From NCBI GenBank assembly GCA_020536535.1, contig JAHLWZ010000965.1, positions 1 to 37,095 of the forward strand: a stretch of DNA of 37,095 bases, in the 5' to 3' direction. Positions 9,184-20,660 of this stretch are shown here, in pieces; within the stretch, counting starts at the first letter, position 1; the number at the start of each line of letters is the position of its first letter. Under the pieces are notes generated by a model, which saw only the letters and a program-made list of their open reading frames with translations, was not told the DNA's origin and ran no database searches. A program made the position numbers and the translations under genes. This DNA is from Pelomyxa schiedti (Eukaryota; Evosea; Pelobiontida; Pelomyxidae).

Positions 9184-10980
9184 CAGCACGAGCACCAGCA
9201 CCAGCACCAGCACCAGCACCGGAAAGAGGCTGACGAGGACCCTCAGCAGTCGATTTGTCAATCTGAATACTCATGTTAGAGAAACAAGAAGAGTGTGAAA
9301 GAGAGGTGCTCCTTACCGGGTAAATGTGCCGCACTGGTGGTCGTTGTGCTGGCTTTCGAAATCCACCAATTTTGAGGAGGTCCGCGGTAAGTGCCGACAT
9401 CGGCTTGTGAAGAATTGGTGGTCTTGTTGTTGGAACTGCTTGGGTTGGCGTGCTTGGTGCTGGCGAAGGTAGCCTGCTGTTCTTGGTTTGTTGTGGAACT
9501 GTTGAACCAACTGTCCATGGTGAAGGTGACAACGGTGATGATGGAGCAGATGGGGGCGATGAACAGCAGCAGTTCACGTTGTTGAGATTGAGCGCAGATA
9601 GGCGTCGCCGTGAACGGAAGATGGATGCAGTGAGCGCCACTTGTTGAGCGAAGGATCTTATCTTTAGTTGTGGTGGTGGTGGAGGAACAGGAACAGAAAC
9701 AGAAACAGCCCACGAGTGAATCATAGATCCCAAAGTATCGCGCACGGCGATAGCCAGCTGGACGGTGCAAGTATAGCAGCAGAAACGGGTAATTCGCACC
9801 AATGCAGCCCACATCGCCTGTATGATCGATACTGCCAATGTCGGAGCAATCCTGAGTAATCTGAAGACATGTATCACCGCGGTAGCCAGGAATATGATGA
9901 TGAGTATAGCCACATAACCGATCAGGTACATCAAGGTTCCCCACACCGCGAATATGGCACATGCCAAAGCTGAAAGACCGGACGACATCCACCACAGACA
10001 AGAGCTCACTGGGATTCTGCGCAGTGCTGCCACCAGAGCAGGCAGCATTTGAAGCCCAAGGTAGTAGTCGTGCATCCAAGCCAACACCACCATGACCAAG
10101 AGTATAGCAGAAAAGTAAGTATGATACAGGGAATGCAGTGCCGACCGAGCCAGAATCCCCACGTCCATAAGCAAAAAGCTGGGGTTGACCAACCAGCGCC
10201 AGCGGGAAGGTGACGAAAGCCATGGTGCCGAGAACAAAGACATCGGCACATCTTGGGGGATGTCGAAAGGGGTGATGACCCGGCCATATCCATAATACCC
10301 GCTCACGCCAGGGCTTCTGTAGTAGTGGCGGTTGCAGTCATCATCAGAGAGGCCGATGTGCCGCAACGCATTGTCCAGAAACTTCGCGAGTATATTCCAC
10401 CGCATGTCTGGGTCCCTTTCGAAATCGAGGCACTCAGCAGCGTAATGAACATCGTGCGGGAAGGGCAAAACCCCCAGAATGATCAGGTAAACATGCCTCA
10501 AGGAATACTCCACGAAGAGACACCAATCCTGTGTTTGTAATGAGGAATTGTGATGAGGAAAATAAAGCGGAAACCTCAACGAGAGTAGTCCCAGTTTGTG
10601 AAATTCCAGGCACATTGTCAATGTTGGGTGTCCTCCACAACTTGTGGGATGCACTCAATACGAAGACCAGCCTGTTGTGTTGCGGTTAGTGTTGTTACAC
10701 AAAAAAACAACCCCCACGAAAAGAAACCCATAGCGAAACAAAAAAAAAACTCGAGGTGGTGCGAGCCACACGAGGGTGGCGATGACGATGGCGGTGTGTG
10801 CCGTATTTTTTGCAATAACAAAGAAAGAAAGGGGGAAAAAAGGGAGGCGAGGACCAACCTTACTACTCCGGCCGCTACGCCGACACCGGCTATCGATAGC
10901 CAGCAGCTGAGCGCCGCAACTGCGATCTTTCTTAGCACGTACAGTAACAACGTTAACACGAATGCGACAACGGTATTCAT
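9110..10980 (-). CDS. Uncharacterised polytopic membrane protein with Gly-Ala-Arg repeat tail
   Basis: Four exons (10980-10859, 10671-10575, 10528-9317, 9262-9110) give 527 aa; family not recognised. The N-terminus is hydrophobic (VVAFVLTLLLYVL and the next helix). A soluble stretch of about 100 residues follows (ECLDFERDPDMRWNILAKFL). Then come at least four TM helices (AILLVMVVLAWMHDYYLGL, YLIGYVAILIIIFLATAVIH and others) and a Ser/Pro-rich cytosolic segment (SPPSAPSSPLSPSPW, PSTPTQAVPTTRPP). The last 35 residues are GAGAGARA then (AR)n, encoded by a hexanucleotide repeat. The first intron is 187 nt, long for this window. The last is exactly 54 nt and open, so its retention would keep the frame; a CTAAC branch site and consensus GTAAGG donor argue it is spliced. 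Confidence 0.65.
9121..9220 (+). repeat. ACGAGC/ACCAGC hexanucleotide microsatellite
   Basis: A run of about 16 tandem six-base units, read as CACGAG on the plus strand and grading into CACCAG units at the distal end. On the minus strand it is translated as alternating Ala-Arg and then Gly-Ala, forming the C-terminus of the polytopic protein. The unit length is a multiple of three, so expansion or contraction keeps the reading frame. Confidence 0.9.
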
Positions 10981-11035
10981 CTCTCGTAAAACAATCGAAT
11001 GCAAACAGCAAAATGATAAAATTATGAAAATGCCT

Positions 11036-11608
11036 TCAACTGCAGGCTTTTATATTCGAGAAAACATTTGCAACTGAACCGTTTAAAGCACTCCCCTGCT
11101 CATTGTAAAGAGGAAATTTCTCTCTAAACTCAAATCCTAAAGATCTAAATCTCAGGGAGCCAAAAAAAAAAAAAAAAGAAAAGAATACAAACCTTCTCTG
11201 CCAACCAACGTAAGTCCCACAATAACAACTTCTGGACCTGATAGTCTCAGTAACCTTTCACAAACAAACAAAAGCCTCACCTCTCTAAGATCTTAGATGG
11301 GTTATTTTCCATAAGCCAGCATTTCCAATAAACGTGATTGACGTATATACACGCAAATAGATTTCAAAAAGCAGCATTACAAATAGACGTGAATACGCAA
11401 ATTACATAGTTTTCCAAAGATCGTAAATAAAAACGACCATACACTCGAGTAAGGCAACATTGCTGTGAGTTAAATACAATCACAGAGCAGAGACTTGCCT
11501 TGCCTCTATTTGCTGAGATCCGGAGATGATATCCCAAGCCAACAAACATTCAACCGGGTTGTGTTTTTTTGCTTTCCTGCATCCTTCCAACTCTTCAGTA
11601 ATCCCCAT
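11036..11608 (-). CDS. Small uncharacterised protein, about 119 aa
   Basis: Family not recognised. Four short exons join in a single frame: about 11608-11499, 11462-11406, 11284-11192 (end uncertain by 1 nt) and 11136-11036. The first intron is 36 nt with an ideal GC-AG donor (AG|GCAAGT). The second is about 121 nt. The third carries a long pyrimidine tract. The predicted protein begins MGITEELEGCRKAKKHNP, continues with LLAWDIISGSQQIEASNVAL and a hydrophobic ECMVVFIYDLW, then RLLRLSGPEVVIVGLTLVG, and ends SNIKACS. It looks like a compact helical or alpha/beta domain without a signal peptide. The support is that four exons splice into one open frame across a region with no long ORF; expression is unproven. 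Confidence 0.5.
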
Positions 11609-11896
11609 CACCTCCCACAAGAATCCACTTCCCACACACACGACCGTTCTGCATCTTTTTCCTTTACCACGACACTCCACATTGATTGGAGTCGTACGGG
11701 CCAGGAAAATCAAAATAATGATTGATTGCTCTTATGTTTATTGGGTTTTTTTTGTGTGGCCTGCCTATCTTTTCTGGTTACAATGATCACCACCCTCAAA
11801 TCCCTTCAAAAAACTGGGAAGCCGTTCTGATGGCAAGTGAAGGTTGCTAGGAAGATAGAACAACAGAAAAAATTTTCTCACTTAGTTTCTTTTGTG

Positions 11897-13433
11897 TTAC
11901 TCTCCACAGAGTCCAGTGAGGGGATTTGATTGAGTTGTTGATGGTGTAGCTTGTGCTGTGGTTTTGGCTGTCCGTGCGGCCTGTATCTTTGTGAGCCAGT
12001 TGGCTGATCGATTCTTTTGTGATGTGAGTACACTTTCATTGACCACATTTTGTTGAGCCACCAGGTTCTTGGTACCCAAGTTACACGGCAGAAGCAAGTC
12101 CAACGTTTCACTTGAATTTGTTGCTGGAGAAGATGATGGTGCGGGGGTGGATGATGCCGATTTGGATGAATCAGGTTTGCCGGGGATGATTGTTGAAGTA
12201 TTCGGGGTGGTACTTTGTGCTGCTTCATCGTACTGTTCCAGAATCTGCCGGCGGAGAACTCTGCTTGGTGGGGGCTTGCATCCTGGTGGAAGTTGAGTGC
12301 AACTCGGTGGTTGTGCCTTGACTGCTGCCATTTTGGATGCAAGGATGTGTGTTGAAACAGGGCCAAAAATGGCATCCTCGTGCGAAAGTTCGGCAGCGGT
12401 CAGAGTGGGAATACCGTGAGTACCGTGTAACTTGGAAGGGAGTTCAAAGTCATCTTCGGCATCTATCAGTGATTAATGAGAACCCTTGTGGAGAGAAGAA
12501 TGAACAATACCAAGTAGAGTGTCATTTACATGTGGTCTTTCATCTAATGGTGCATTGGAATTCAAGTCGAACCTGCGAGTAAAGGAAAGTATAAGGGATT
12601 AAAAAAAAAGTAATTGCATAATGCCTTTCCCAACCACGATCACTACTTTTTACGTTGGGAGTAGTTGCATCCTCAGATGTTTCTTTAGAGGTATTGTTCC
12701 GTGGACCATCTGCAACTTTCCCCTCACCAAGAGTACTTGCCTTTTGTTGGTGTAAAAGTGTGCTGTCAAAGGCAGCTTTTTTTTTTTTTGTTAGAGGGAA
12801 AACCCGATTGAAAGTACTGCAAGCTCTACTCTACATACAAACTTTACATAGCTGCAGTTGCATTTTTTCTTTTACCCTCTGGGCTGGAGTCTGAAAAGTA
12901 TGAGTGAATGTGGTGAAATGGTAGGAAAACAACAACCATATTATCATACCCAGGGATCCCATCACGTAGTTTTCTTGATGTGAAATTAGTAGGAGGCCCA
13001 CCGGAATGCTGTTTGGTTCAAACCTTGTGTGTGGTGCCTTTGTTCCACTACAATCAGACTCAGAATCAGAATCTTGTCTTCCAGTCATATCCCTGACCAC
13101 CTTTTGGTCACCACAAATAGGAGCCAAATAAAAACAAAAAAAAAAAAAAAAAAAAAAAAACAAATATAACAAGCCAGCCAAGCACCTTCCAAATTCGTCC
13201 ACGAGCACCTCCTTGTTCCCATCATCGCCTTTCGGGTTCCTGCGGCCGCCACGCCCGGCCCCTACCGCCGCCTCGTTGTGCCTCGTACTCTTCCTCCCGC
13301 CGCCCCCGGTGTTCGCTGTGCCCCTGCCCGACGCTTGCGGCTCCTTCCGTGCAACCCCTTCGCCTTGCGCCACCCTGGCCCTCTTGGGTCGTGGCGGCAC
13401 TGCCCCTCCTTGTCCCCTGTCTCGAGTCGCCAT
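11897..13433 (-). CDS. Uncharacterised low-complexity, probably disordered protein
   Basis: Six exons sum to 395 codons: 13433-13186, 13092-12950, 12890-12876, 12775-12625, 12572-12511 and 12462-11897. The N-terminus is basic and Gly/Arg-rich (MATRDRGQGGAVPPRPKRAR), encoded by a GC-rich first exon and compatible with nuclear targeting. An acidic Ser/Asp stretch (QDSDSESDCSG) follows. Then come a more ordered segment (ELPSKLHGTHGIPTLTAAEL) and a Ser/Thr/Pro/Gln-rich tail. The third exon is only 15 nt. The intron at 12573-12624 needs a GC donor. The first intron has a T tract of about 24 nt on the coding strand. The Met codon at 12331 is internal because the frame stays open upstream. No known domain was recognised. 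Confidence 0.5.
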
Positions 13434-13560
13434 TTTGTTTCTTCTAAAGGGATCTGATGGGAGGGTATGGGTATTACCCACAAAACACTTTTATGTAATT
13501 GCTTTTTTATTCAGATTGGCCAAATACAACAGACAACTGTCAAAGAATCAGACGCAGCTA

Positions 13561-15698
13561 TCAGTGGAAACTGCGCATAGTATCCGCACGGGATGAGGTT
13601 GTGTAGGAAGTAAGGCTGTCATAGCCGTACGAGGTGACACGCTGCCTGTAGTGCCCGGTGCCACACGTAGTCATGGTGCTGTGCCCATATGAGGTATAGG
13701 AACGCCTGTCTTGTACTCCAGCGAGGCATGTCTCCAGGTCCTTCACTAGACTGAGGCAGAATGCATCCTCCCCTTATGTTATGGTTGGTTGATTTGGTGT
13801 GTGGAGGTAGTTTTTAGAATGTGTGAAGTTACTTGAAGCTGACTCCTTAATTCTGCTTATGGCATCTGATAGAGTTTTCCTAGATTGGTCCAGTTGATTG
13901 TCGTTGGCTAGTCTGGTGGCAACTTCCATAGCTTCAGCTGCCAGCAACCTCTGAAGTGGTGTAAACGAAAGAAAGAACGCGAGTTTGCTACATTTCTCTG
14001 AATGTCAAGCTTGAGGTTGATTTTTTGGTCTAGCGGAGCCTCGACAGGTCGGCGTACACTACATACACACACTTTGGTTTCTTGTCTTCCTTGCACCACA
14101 TCTCGATATGTCACGTTTATGGACAAAAGCTGATGTTGTTCAGTAGGCTCCAGCATCGCCGGGATTTTCAACTGTGTGATGATTGTCAAAAAAGGAAGTT
14201 ATTTGGTAGAGCGTACTGAAACAAGGATATCTCTGTGCTCCTCGGCTTGTATATCCGCAAGAGCAAGTTCGTAGCTGGTATTTGGTGTTATTTCTCTAAC
14301 CTCGAAGCCTGTAAGAATCTTCTGAATTTGAGATCCATTGACTAAAGCCTGGTCAGAAATAAAAGGGGTTCAGTTTAGCATACTTGCATCAAATCTCAGA
14401 GTCACATTTTGTGCACAAACACTGAGAAGGCCGCCAAGACAATTTGCAAACGATTCTACAATGCGCGGTTCTGCCTCAACATAATAGAAAACACCGTTCC
14501 CAGCTTCGGCAATCTACACGAGGAGAACGATGAGATGCATTAACTTGGAATTGGGAAAACCTTCTTCAGCAAGGTAGGGTCGTGGTCTGAACCAAACCCA
14601 AAAGTATTCACAGTGCAGGGAAGTATTGTTTTAACAACCTAAGAAACAAGTCAGCGAGGAATACTAATTAGTTGCTAACTACTTTCTCTCTGTTGGATCG
14701 GTTGTAGTTCGGATTGTGCATGAAATTGATAATGTCACTCTCAGATGTTAGCCCTACATTGGCAATTCCATCAGTGAAAACAATGATACTCGCCCTGTAG
14801 AATGGTATTGATATGTGATGCAGTTCGAAATGAGTAGCATACACTTCACTGCGCTTATTGGTACGCATTTGGTTCAACCCAGCCCCAATTCCCCCAGCAA
14901 GATTGGTTGAGCTACCAGCAACTAACCTACCAATAGCCCTTTTTGCGTTCTCTACACCTGTCTTGATTGTGAGATTTACCAATTAAGCCAAGCACCTGAA
15001 CTGACCTTCAGTATCAAGGGAGGTAAGAGGGAGTTCGACAGCTATGTTGTCATCAAAAGAAACAATGGATATCCTATTTGTGGAACTAGATGAGATTTGA
15101 TTGATGTGTCGTGTCCTTGTACCTATCAGTGGGGAGTAAGTGTTCAACAACATGAACCATTGTCTTCTTCACAAGTTCCAGTTTTCCTCCTTCCATACTA
15201 AACAAATAAACGAAGTATTAGCAACCAATGCACAAAAGGAAACGTGATTAAAACTCGCCTCCCACTACGATCAATCACAGCAACAAGGTCAATCGGTGCA
15301 CGAACAGTCGGCTGTACAAGAGGTTAAATTTTGCAAGAACGCATGTAATAAGGATACAAAGTAAGAATGACAAAAAGGGGTCAAAGAGAGAGGTTGCTAA
15401 CCTTCCACTGAGGAGCAACCAAAGAAGCCATCACAACCAATTCACGCTCAGTTGGGTAAGTCACGGCCTGCAGCTCAGGCGTCGACTCCAAACTCAAACC
15501 ACTGTCCACAGGCGCCGCAGTGCTCGTTGTGCTCGTAGTCGAAGTAGTTGCAGTCGTAGTCGCAGTTGCAGATGACGTAGGCGACGCGGAACTGGGCGCA
15601 GACACGGCTGTGGTTTGTGGTGGCTGTTGCACTACAGTAGTCTCGTCCATCGTGAGATCTATCACCGGTATACCGCCAGGCGCTGTTTCGGATGACAT
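13561..15698 (-). CDS. Von Willebrand factor A (VWA) domain protein
   Basis: A multi-exon gene (first exons 15698-15402, 15311-15259, 15197-15123, 15073-15006; stop at 13561). The N-terminus is Thr/Ser/Pro-rich and low in complexity. The VWA domain starts at APIDLVAVIDRSGSMEGGK, a complete MIDAS DxSGS metal site. It continues with DRISIVSFDD, GSSTNLAGGIGAGL and ASIIVFTDGIANVG. Downstream are the all-beta segments usual in eukaryotic stand-alone VWA proteins (NTFGFGSDHDP, GNGVFYYVEAEPR, NGSQIQKILTGFEV) and a helical end with Ser/Thr/Tyr repeats. The intron splitting the MIDAS (15198-15258) is GC-AG (GAG|GCGAGT). Such proteins bind partners through a metal ion; the partner is unknown. A second VWA protein, fused to an E2, lies 7 kb away. 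Confidence 0.82.
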
Positions 15699-15906
15699 GT
15701 TGCTACTATGAGGGACGGTTTTTTTTTAATTTTTTTTTACTTGGTTTGAAATTTTTCACTTTGGGATGACAAATCGAGATCTTGAAACTAAAATGGCAAC
15801 CAAGTTGCTTGGTTGGGGTAATTTGTTGGTAGGTAGTGGACAAAACCAGTCTCTGAGTCTGTCACTTGTGTCGTTGTCTGCGTTGTAGTTGTGATTCTTG
15901 AGCGAG

Positions 15907-18900
15907 TCAAGAGTGGGAGTCCTTAAGTAGAGAGGCTAACATTCTTGTGGTCTCTGTGATGTAGTTGGGTCTCTCTACATAATACGCCTGGAGTGATACT
16001 TTGTTGCCAAGTGTTGGTTGTGCAGACTGGAATTTATGTTGTGAGTGAGTATTGATGTCGGTGGAGTGGATAAGAACCTGATGTGGAACCATTGCCCAGG
16101 CGTATACTATGAATAGGGAGTTACTACACAGGTCCACAGTGTCGAGATAGTCCAGGGTTCTATTGTATATTTCGTCATAGGCGTCTGCTGGATTATACAC
16201 TTGGGCTTTGTTCACGATATGACTATGTGACCCTGTGTGCCGTTTGTGAGAGTTCCATGTGTTGGTTTGTTTTGTCGCACTTACACTCAAATGACCCTTT
16301 GGAGTGGCAGTATACAAGTATTTCCTCCTGTACTCTTCCACTCCTTTCAGTTATTTGAAGAAACGTCTAAAACGTACTCCTTTGATATTGAGAGTATAGT
16401 CAATGTTGACTCTTCCTCACAATGGAGGTATGCCGTGTTAGACCCATCATCTAATATACAGAGACTTTTCCAATGGGTAGTTCCACCGCTTTGTAGTTTA
16501 GAAGTGTGGCAAGCAAGGGTATAATTACAGCAATAAAACCACCTGTAAGATACAGTGACTCGTATTGGCGTGACTGTAACAGAGTTGATTCTAACGGTTA
16601 CTTGTGTGAACTTGGTGCTTAAGCTTTTACTTAGCTCAAGTAATGAAACAGTGGGTAAATTCTCTAAGAGCCTGAATGGAACATCACGCAACACGTAACT
16701 ATGTGGTGACATACTGTTTATCCATTTCATTGGGAACAACCTCACAGGGTGTTTGTCCTCTGAGAATGGGTGTGAATCGCGTTCTGTCAAGGCCCTCATA
16801 AGACAAAAAACTTTCCTATTGGTAGAACAAAAACACATAAAACTGCAAGAATAAAACTGGTGGAAAGACGAAAGAGCAAGTGGGATGGAAGAGTAATTAC
16901 ATCATTAAAAAACATCTTGATCAAACTGGCTTCAATATGTTTTGTGCACTTGAAGAATGTCACAATAGATCCGGGAACCTAATGAGGCACTTGATTTGTA
17001 TGCACAATCAAAAGAGAAAAATTACCAGTCCGGTGGGGTGTAAAGATAGAGGGATCTTCATTGAGATGAGGTGAGGCTGTGAAACATCTTGGATTGTCAA
17101 CAGAGAATTCTGATTATTCTCTGAGAATTGTGTTGAAGACGGGACATGGAAGACTTACTGAAGGGAAGAGGGCTTTGGATATGAGGGTTCCTCTGAAGGA
17201 GAACAGTTCAGTATCAGGGCCGGCCATACTGAGAAGATCACGAACGCTGCGGTTTGAGTGTTTAGATCTTTCTTCCTCCCTCTTTGTTGTGGTTACTTAT
17301 GAATAGTAGTGTGCTGGGCCGCCAGTGATGCCTCCTCCATACGTGTCAGTGACACTTTGTGCGAGGTTTCGTGTATGCACAAGTGCGGCGTCATGTCTTC
17401 AGCGGATACCAAGGAAGCAGCTTCAATGCTGGCTGCATTAGGTCAACGGGAAGAAAAAAAACTTACAGAGAAAGGTTTACATGGCGGGATTATAGTAATA
17501 ATCGAGGAAGAAGATTTGTTCACATCACGGGCACCCTTGATGGAATAATAATTGTTTGGCTTGATGAATACATAATGGCCAGTATCCCTGCCAGCAAAAT
17601 TTAGAGTAACCTGGGGGAAAAAAATTAGGATTTTTGACATTTATCTCCTACTAGGTAATCACACCGATTCGTTGTGTTTTTCGTGTTGTCCTTGGTTGTC
17701 AACTTGTATGAGGTGACCCAATACAGAAAATCCATTGTGTGAAAGGCGTTTGTTCTTCGCCTAAAGAATGTGTGTTACCGATAGGATGTTACCCAAAAGA
17801 ACTCTTTACCAAAAGAATGAAAGAAGAAGAGGCGGGAACTTCATCATCCTTGTGAGTGAACGGAAGGTCGACTGATGTGTGACTAAAGTGCAGGCTATCC
17901 GCCATCATAAATTGAATGATGTGACGAGGATTTGTTTCACAGATGAAATTAAATCTATCGCTTTGCGTTAAAGCCTGTATTGAGACTCAGCTTACTTATT
18001 AACAATGCACAATTTCCCCAGATGATGTGGAAGAGCGTCCGGTACAATGGCAGGAAGACGGTTGACATTATCAAATAGAGAAAGGGATTTTAAATCGGCA
18101 CTCATGACCAAAAAGCCGGCCGTCCACACTTTCTGTTCCAAATCCTCATCAGTTATCACTGGCACAATTATTAAGGAAAAAAAAAAAAAGAATAGCTGAG
18201 AACCTTGTGATAGGGACTCGGCCAAAATATTAGTTTCTACAGTTTTCATCAATTCACAGAGTGAAACAAATTTTGGTGGTTGTTTACTAAAACCACTGCT
18301 TCTAAAAAAAAATTAAAAATGGGCAAGAAAAAAACAAGCCTTACATTGTTGCACATATGTTTCCTCCCACATGATGACTTATGAACTGGTCGTATACATC
18401 TCTGATGAGCTGCACAGCACCAAGATGTCTGATGATCTCTTGCATGTGTCCCTTCTGTCCCAGTGTCAGAAGAAAAATGTTGAAGTGTAAAACGAACCAT
18501 GTCAGTGGAACCAAGAAGCTCATCTAAAGATAAACTTGGGAATTGAGATGAAAAAGACTGGAATGACTCGTTGAACCTTATTTTACCAACTTGTTATATT
18601 CCACAGAGTTAAGCAGTCACAAAATACCAAATTGAGTCTGGGATGCTCAGGTGTTCCATATAGGGAAAGAGGCGGCTTGAAGAGTGGATGATTGGATAAA
18701 AGCACTCTGTACTGCTGGAAAACCTGCCAACGGAGATATGGCCATAGATGCAAAATCCAAATCCCTGCATTTATTTAAGTGCACTGATATCTCAAGGGAG
18801 CCGTACAATGAATTTGCCATTATAAATGATTGGATGTGTGTTGTGCAAAGTGATCCTGGCACCATTCCTCAATCCCCTTTTTTGTAGGAATCAATCATTG

Positions 18901-20472
18901 CTAGGTGATATCTGGTGAAGTGGTAGGGGCCAAACCTTCCCCTTGTCCAGTGGTGTTGCAAAAAAACTTTGACACTGCCGTCCAACTGAAGTATAAAACC
19001 CTAAGTTTGAACCGTTACCTTGGGGTTAATCCTCAAGATGGCACACGTGCTGACGGCCAGTGATTGTACCACAGTAGCTCACAACTTCAATCTCCCTCTC
19101 TTGCTGCGTTTCCCACATTGAAGTGTACTCATGAAGTTGAGCAAATGACAAACAAGGAGCTGTGTTGGGATCTTCAGGTGATATGGAGGTAGTAAGCATT
19201 GTAGATGATGCCGAGGACGAGGCCATTACAGAGGAATTGGAGATAATTGCCTCACTTTCAGTTGAGTGCATATGTTGTGGCTGGTATACAATAGAAACAT
19301 GTGGTCGAGTAGATGGATGAGCAACAAGAATGAATCTCTCCCTCCTTGTTTTGGGGAACATCTTTGTATTGGCAAGGTTAGAAATTATAACCTCTTGCCC
19401 CTGGCTTAAAAATGGACGCCATCGCACACATTCCTTTTCAACAAAGAGTATAGCCGTAACACAATCACTGTGGGAGGGAGTCACTGAGGGAGGAGAAAAA
19501 GAAAGGAAAGGAAACCCATGTGTCAATTCAATAAAAGAAAACGGGTTGTACGGCGACCGTTGGTTCTTCACTATGATGGCACTGAGAGCACTAATAACCC
19601 CTCTCAATGTAAACAAATTTTTTCTGTTACCTCTAAGTTTATGCACGAAAATAGAGAACACATACATTGTACTTGCAGAACCACTTTGAGTAATATGGTT
19701 GGCGAAGTCTGAAACTGTCATGACATAGTTTCTCTCCAAGAAAGGACTTTCAACCAGGCAACAGGAAATTGGTTTCCAGTCCTCTTATTTGATATAAGAT
19801 TGTGTTAAATTGGGTTCTGCAGCAAAATCAGAAGGAGAAATCTACCAGCTTCAATGTACGGGAGATAGAGGCGAGATTGTGACTTTACAGCAGATATGTT
19901 AAGTCTCCATCTACGCACAAGCAGCATAGTCTCATGCATATGAGGCGGTGGTGGATCTGTAAACAGTATAGGTATACTCCCTGTCTGATCTTCCAGGCAC
20001 AAGTCACACGTGTCATCTGTGTTAAGTTTAAATAAAAATAAATACCTCAAACAAACAAACAAACAAACAAACAAAAAAAAAAAAAAACCAAACCTTGTGC
20101 CACCAATTTTGCTATCAACGGGGAAGTAATGTCACCGACTTTGGACGAGCTCAAAGACGACAGATCTTTTACAGTGGGCACATTCCAATCAGGCACACTT
20201 GCCTCAGTCCCCCAGTCCTCAGGCACGCAGTACTCCAGAATCGCCCCTGCCGCCAATCTGAACGACTCCTCACGGTCCATTGGGAACTTTTCCTTGATCT
20301 TAGCCCACACTTTGGCCCAGGTCTTGTCCGGGGCCCCGGCCCCTCGCGGTCCATTTCTTCTCATCGTGGATCCTGGCGACCGGGGAATCAGTCCTCTTAC
20401 CAAGGCCCACTCGGACATCGACAGCGACGTGTTCGTCCCTACTTCGTCTTTCTGTGGTCTCCCATCGTCCAT
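15907..20472 (-). CDS. Large multi-OB-fold protein resembling CTC1 of the telomeric CST complex
   Basis: Many short exons on one strand seem to form a single protein of roughly 1000-1200 aa. Clear coding blocks: 20472-20098 (start MDDGRPQKDEVG, then DKTWAKVWAKIKEKFP), about 20015-19820 (CDLCLEDQTGSIPILF, an OB-like strand pattern), 19739-19026 (SHSDCVTAILFVEKECVRW), 18250-17992 (WTAGFLVMSADLKSLSLFDN), 17640-17440, about 17280-17150 (ELFSFRGTLISKALFPS), about 17000-16910 (VPGSIVTFFKCTKHIE), 16838-16347 (CILDDGSNTAYLHCEE) and 16341-15907. The FRGTLISK and VPGSIVTF blocks and the Cys-containing last OB resemble the C-terminal half of CTC1, which with STN1 and TEN1 binds single-stranded telomeric DNA. 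Exon borders between blocks were not all resolved, and two genes are possible. Neither neighbour relates to telomeres. Confidence 0.5.
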
Positions 20473-20660
20473 TCAGGCAATAGAGTAGGGTATTAGAGAT
20501 TAGAAATCCTCGTCACGCGCCCATCAAATCAAACAAACAAAAACCTGTAGATCCGTTGCTCCAATCACATCCCTTGAGAGGAATTCCCTGCGCCAAACAC
20601 ATCAAAAAATAAAAAAATAAGAAGCTGACAGAGAGGAAGAAGGCGCCGCGCCGTCTGGGT

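Noticed and set aside
12329-12331. Met codon as the start of the disordered protein
   Set aside because: The frame stays open upstream to 12462 and joins earlier exons in phase back to 13433.
13138-13162. Poly(A) tract as a retroposon tail
   Set aside because: It is the pyrimidine tract of an intron on the minus strand; similar runs occur in many introns here, without target-site repeats.
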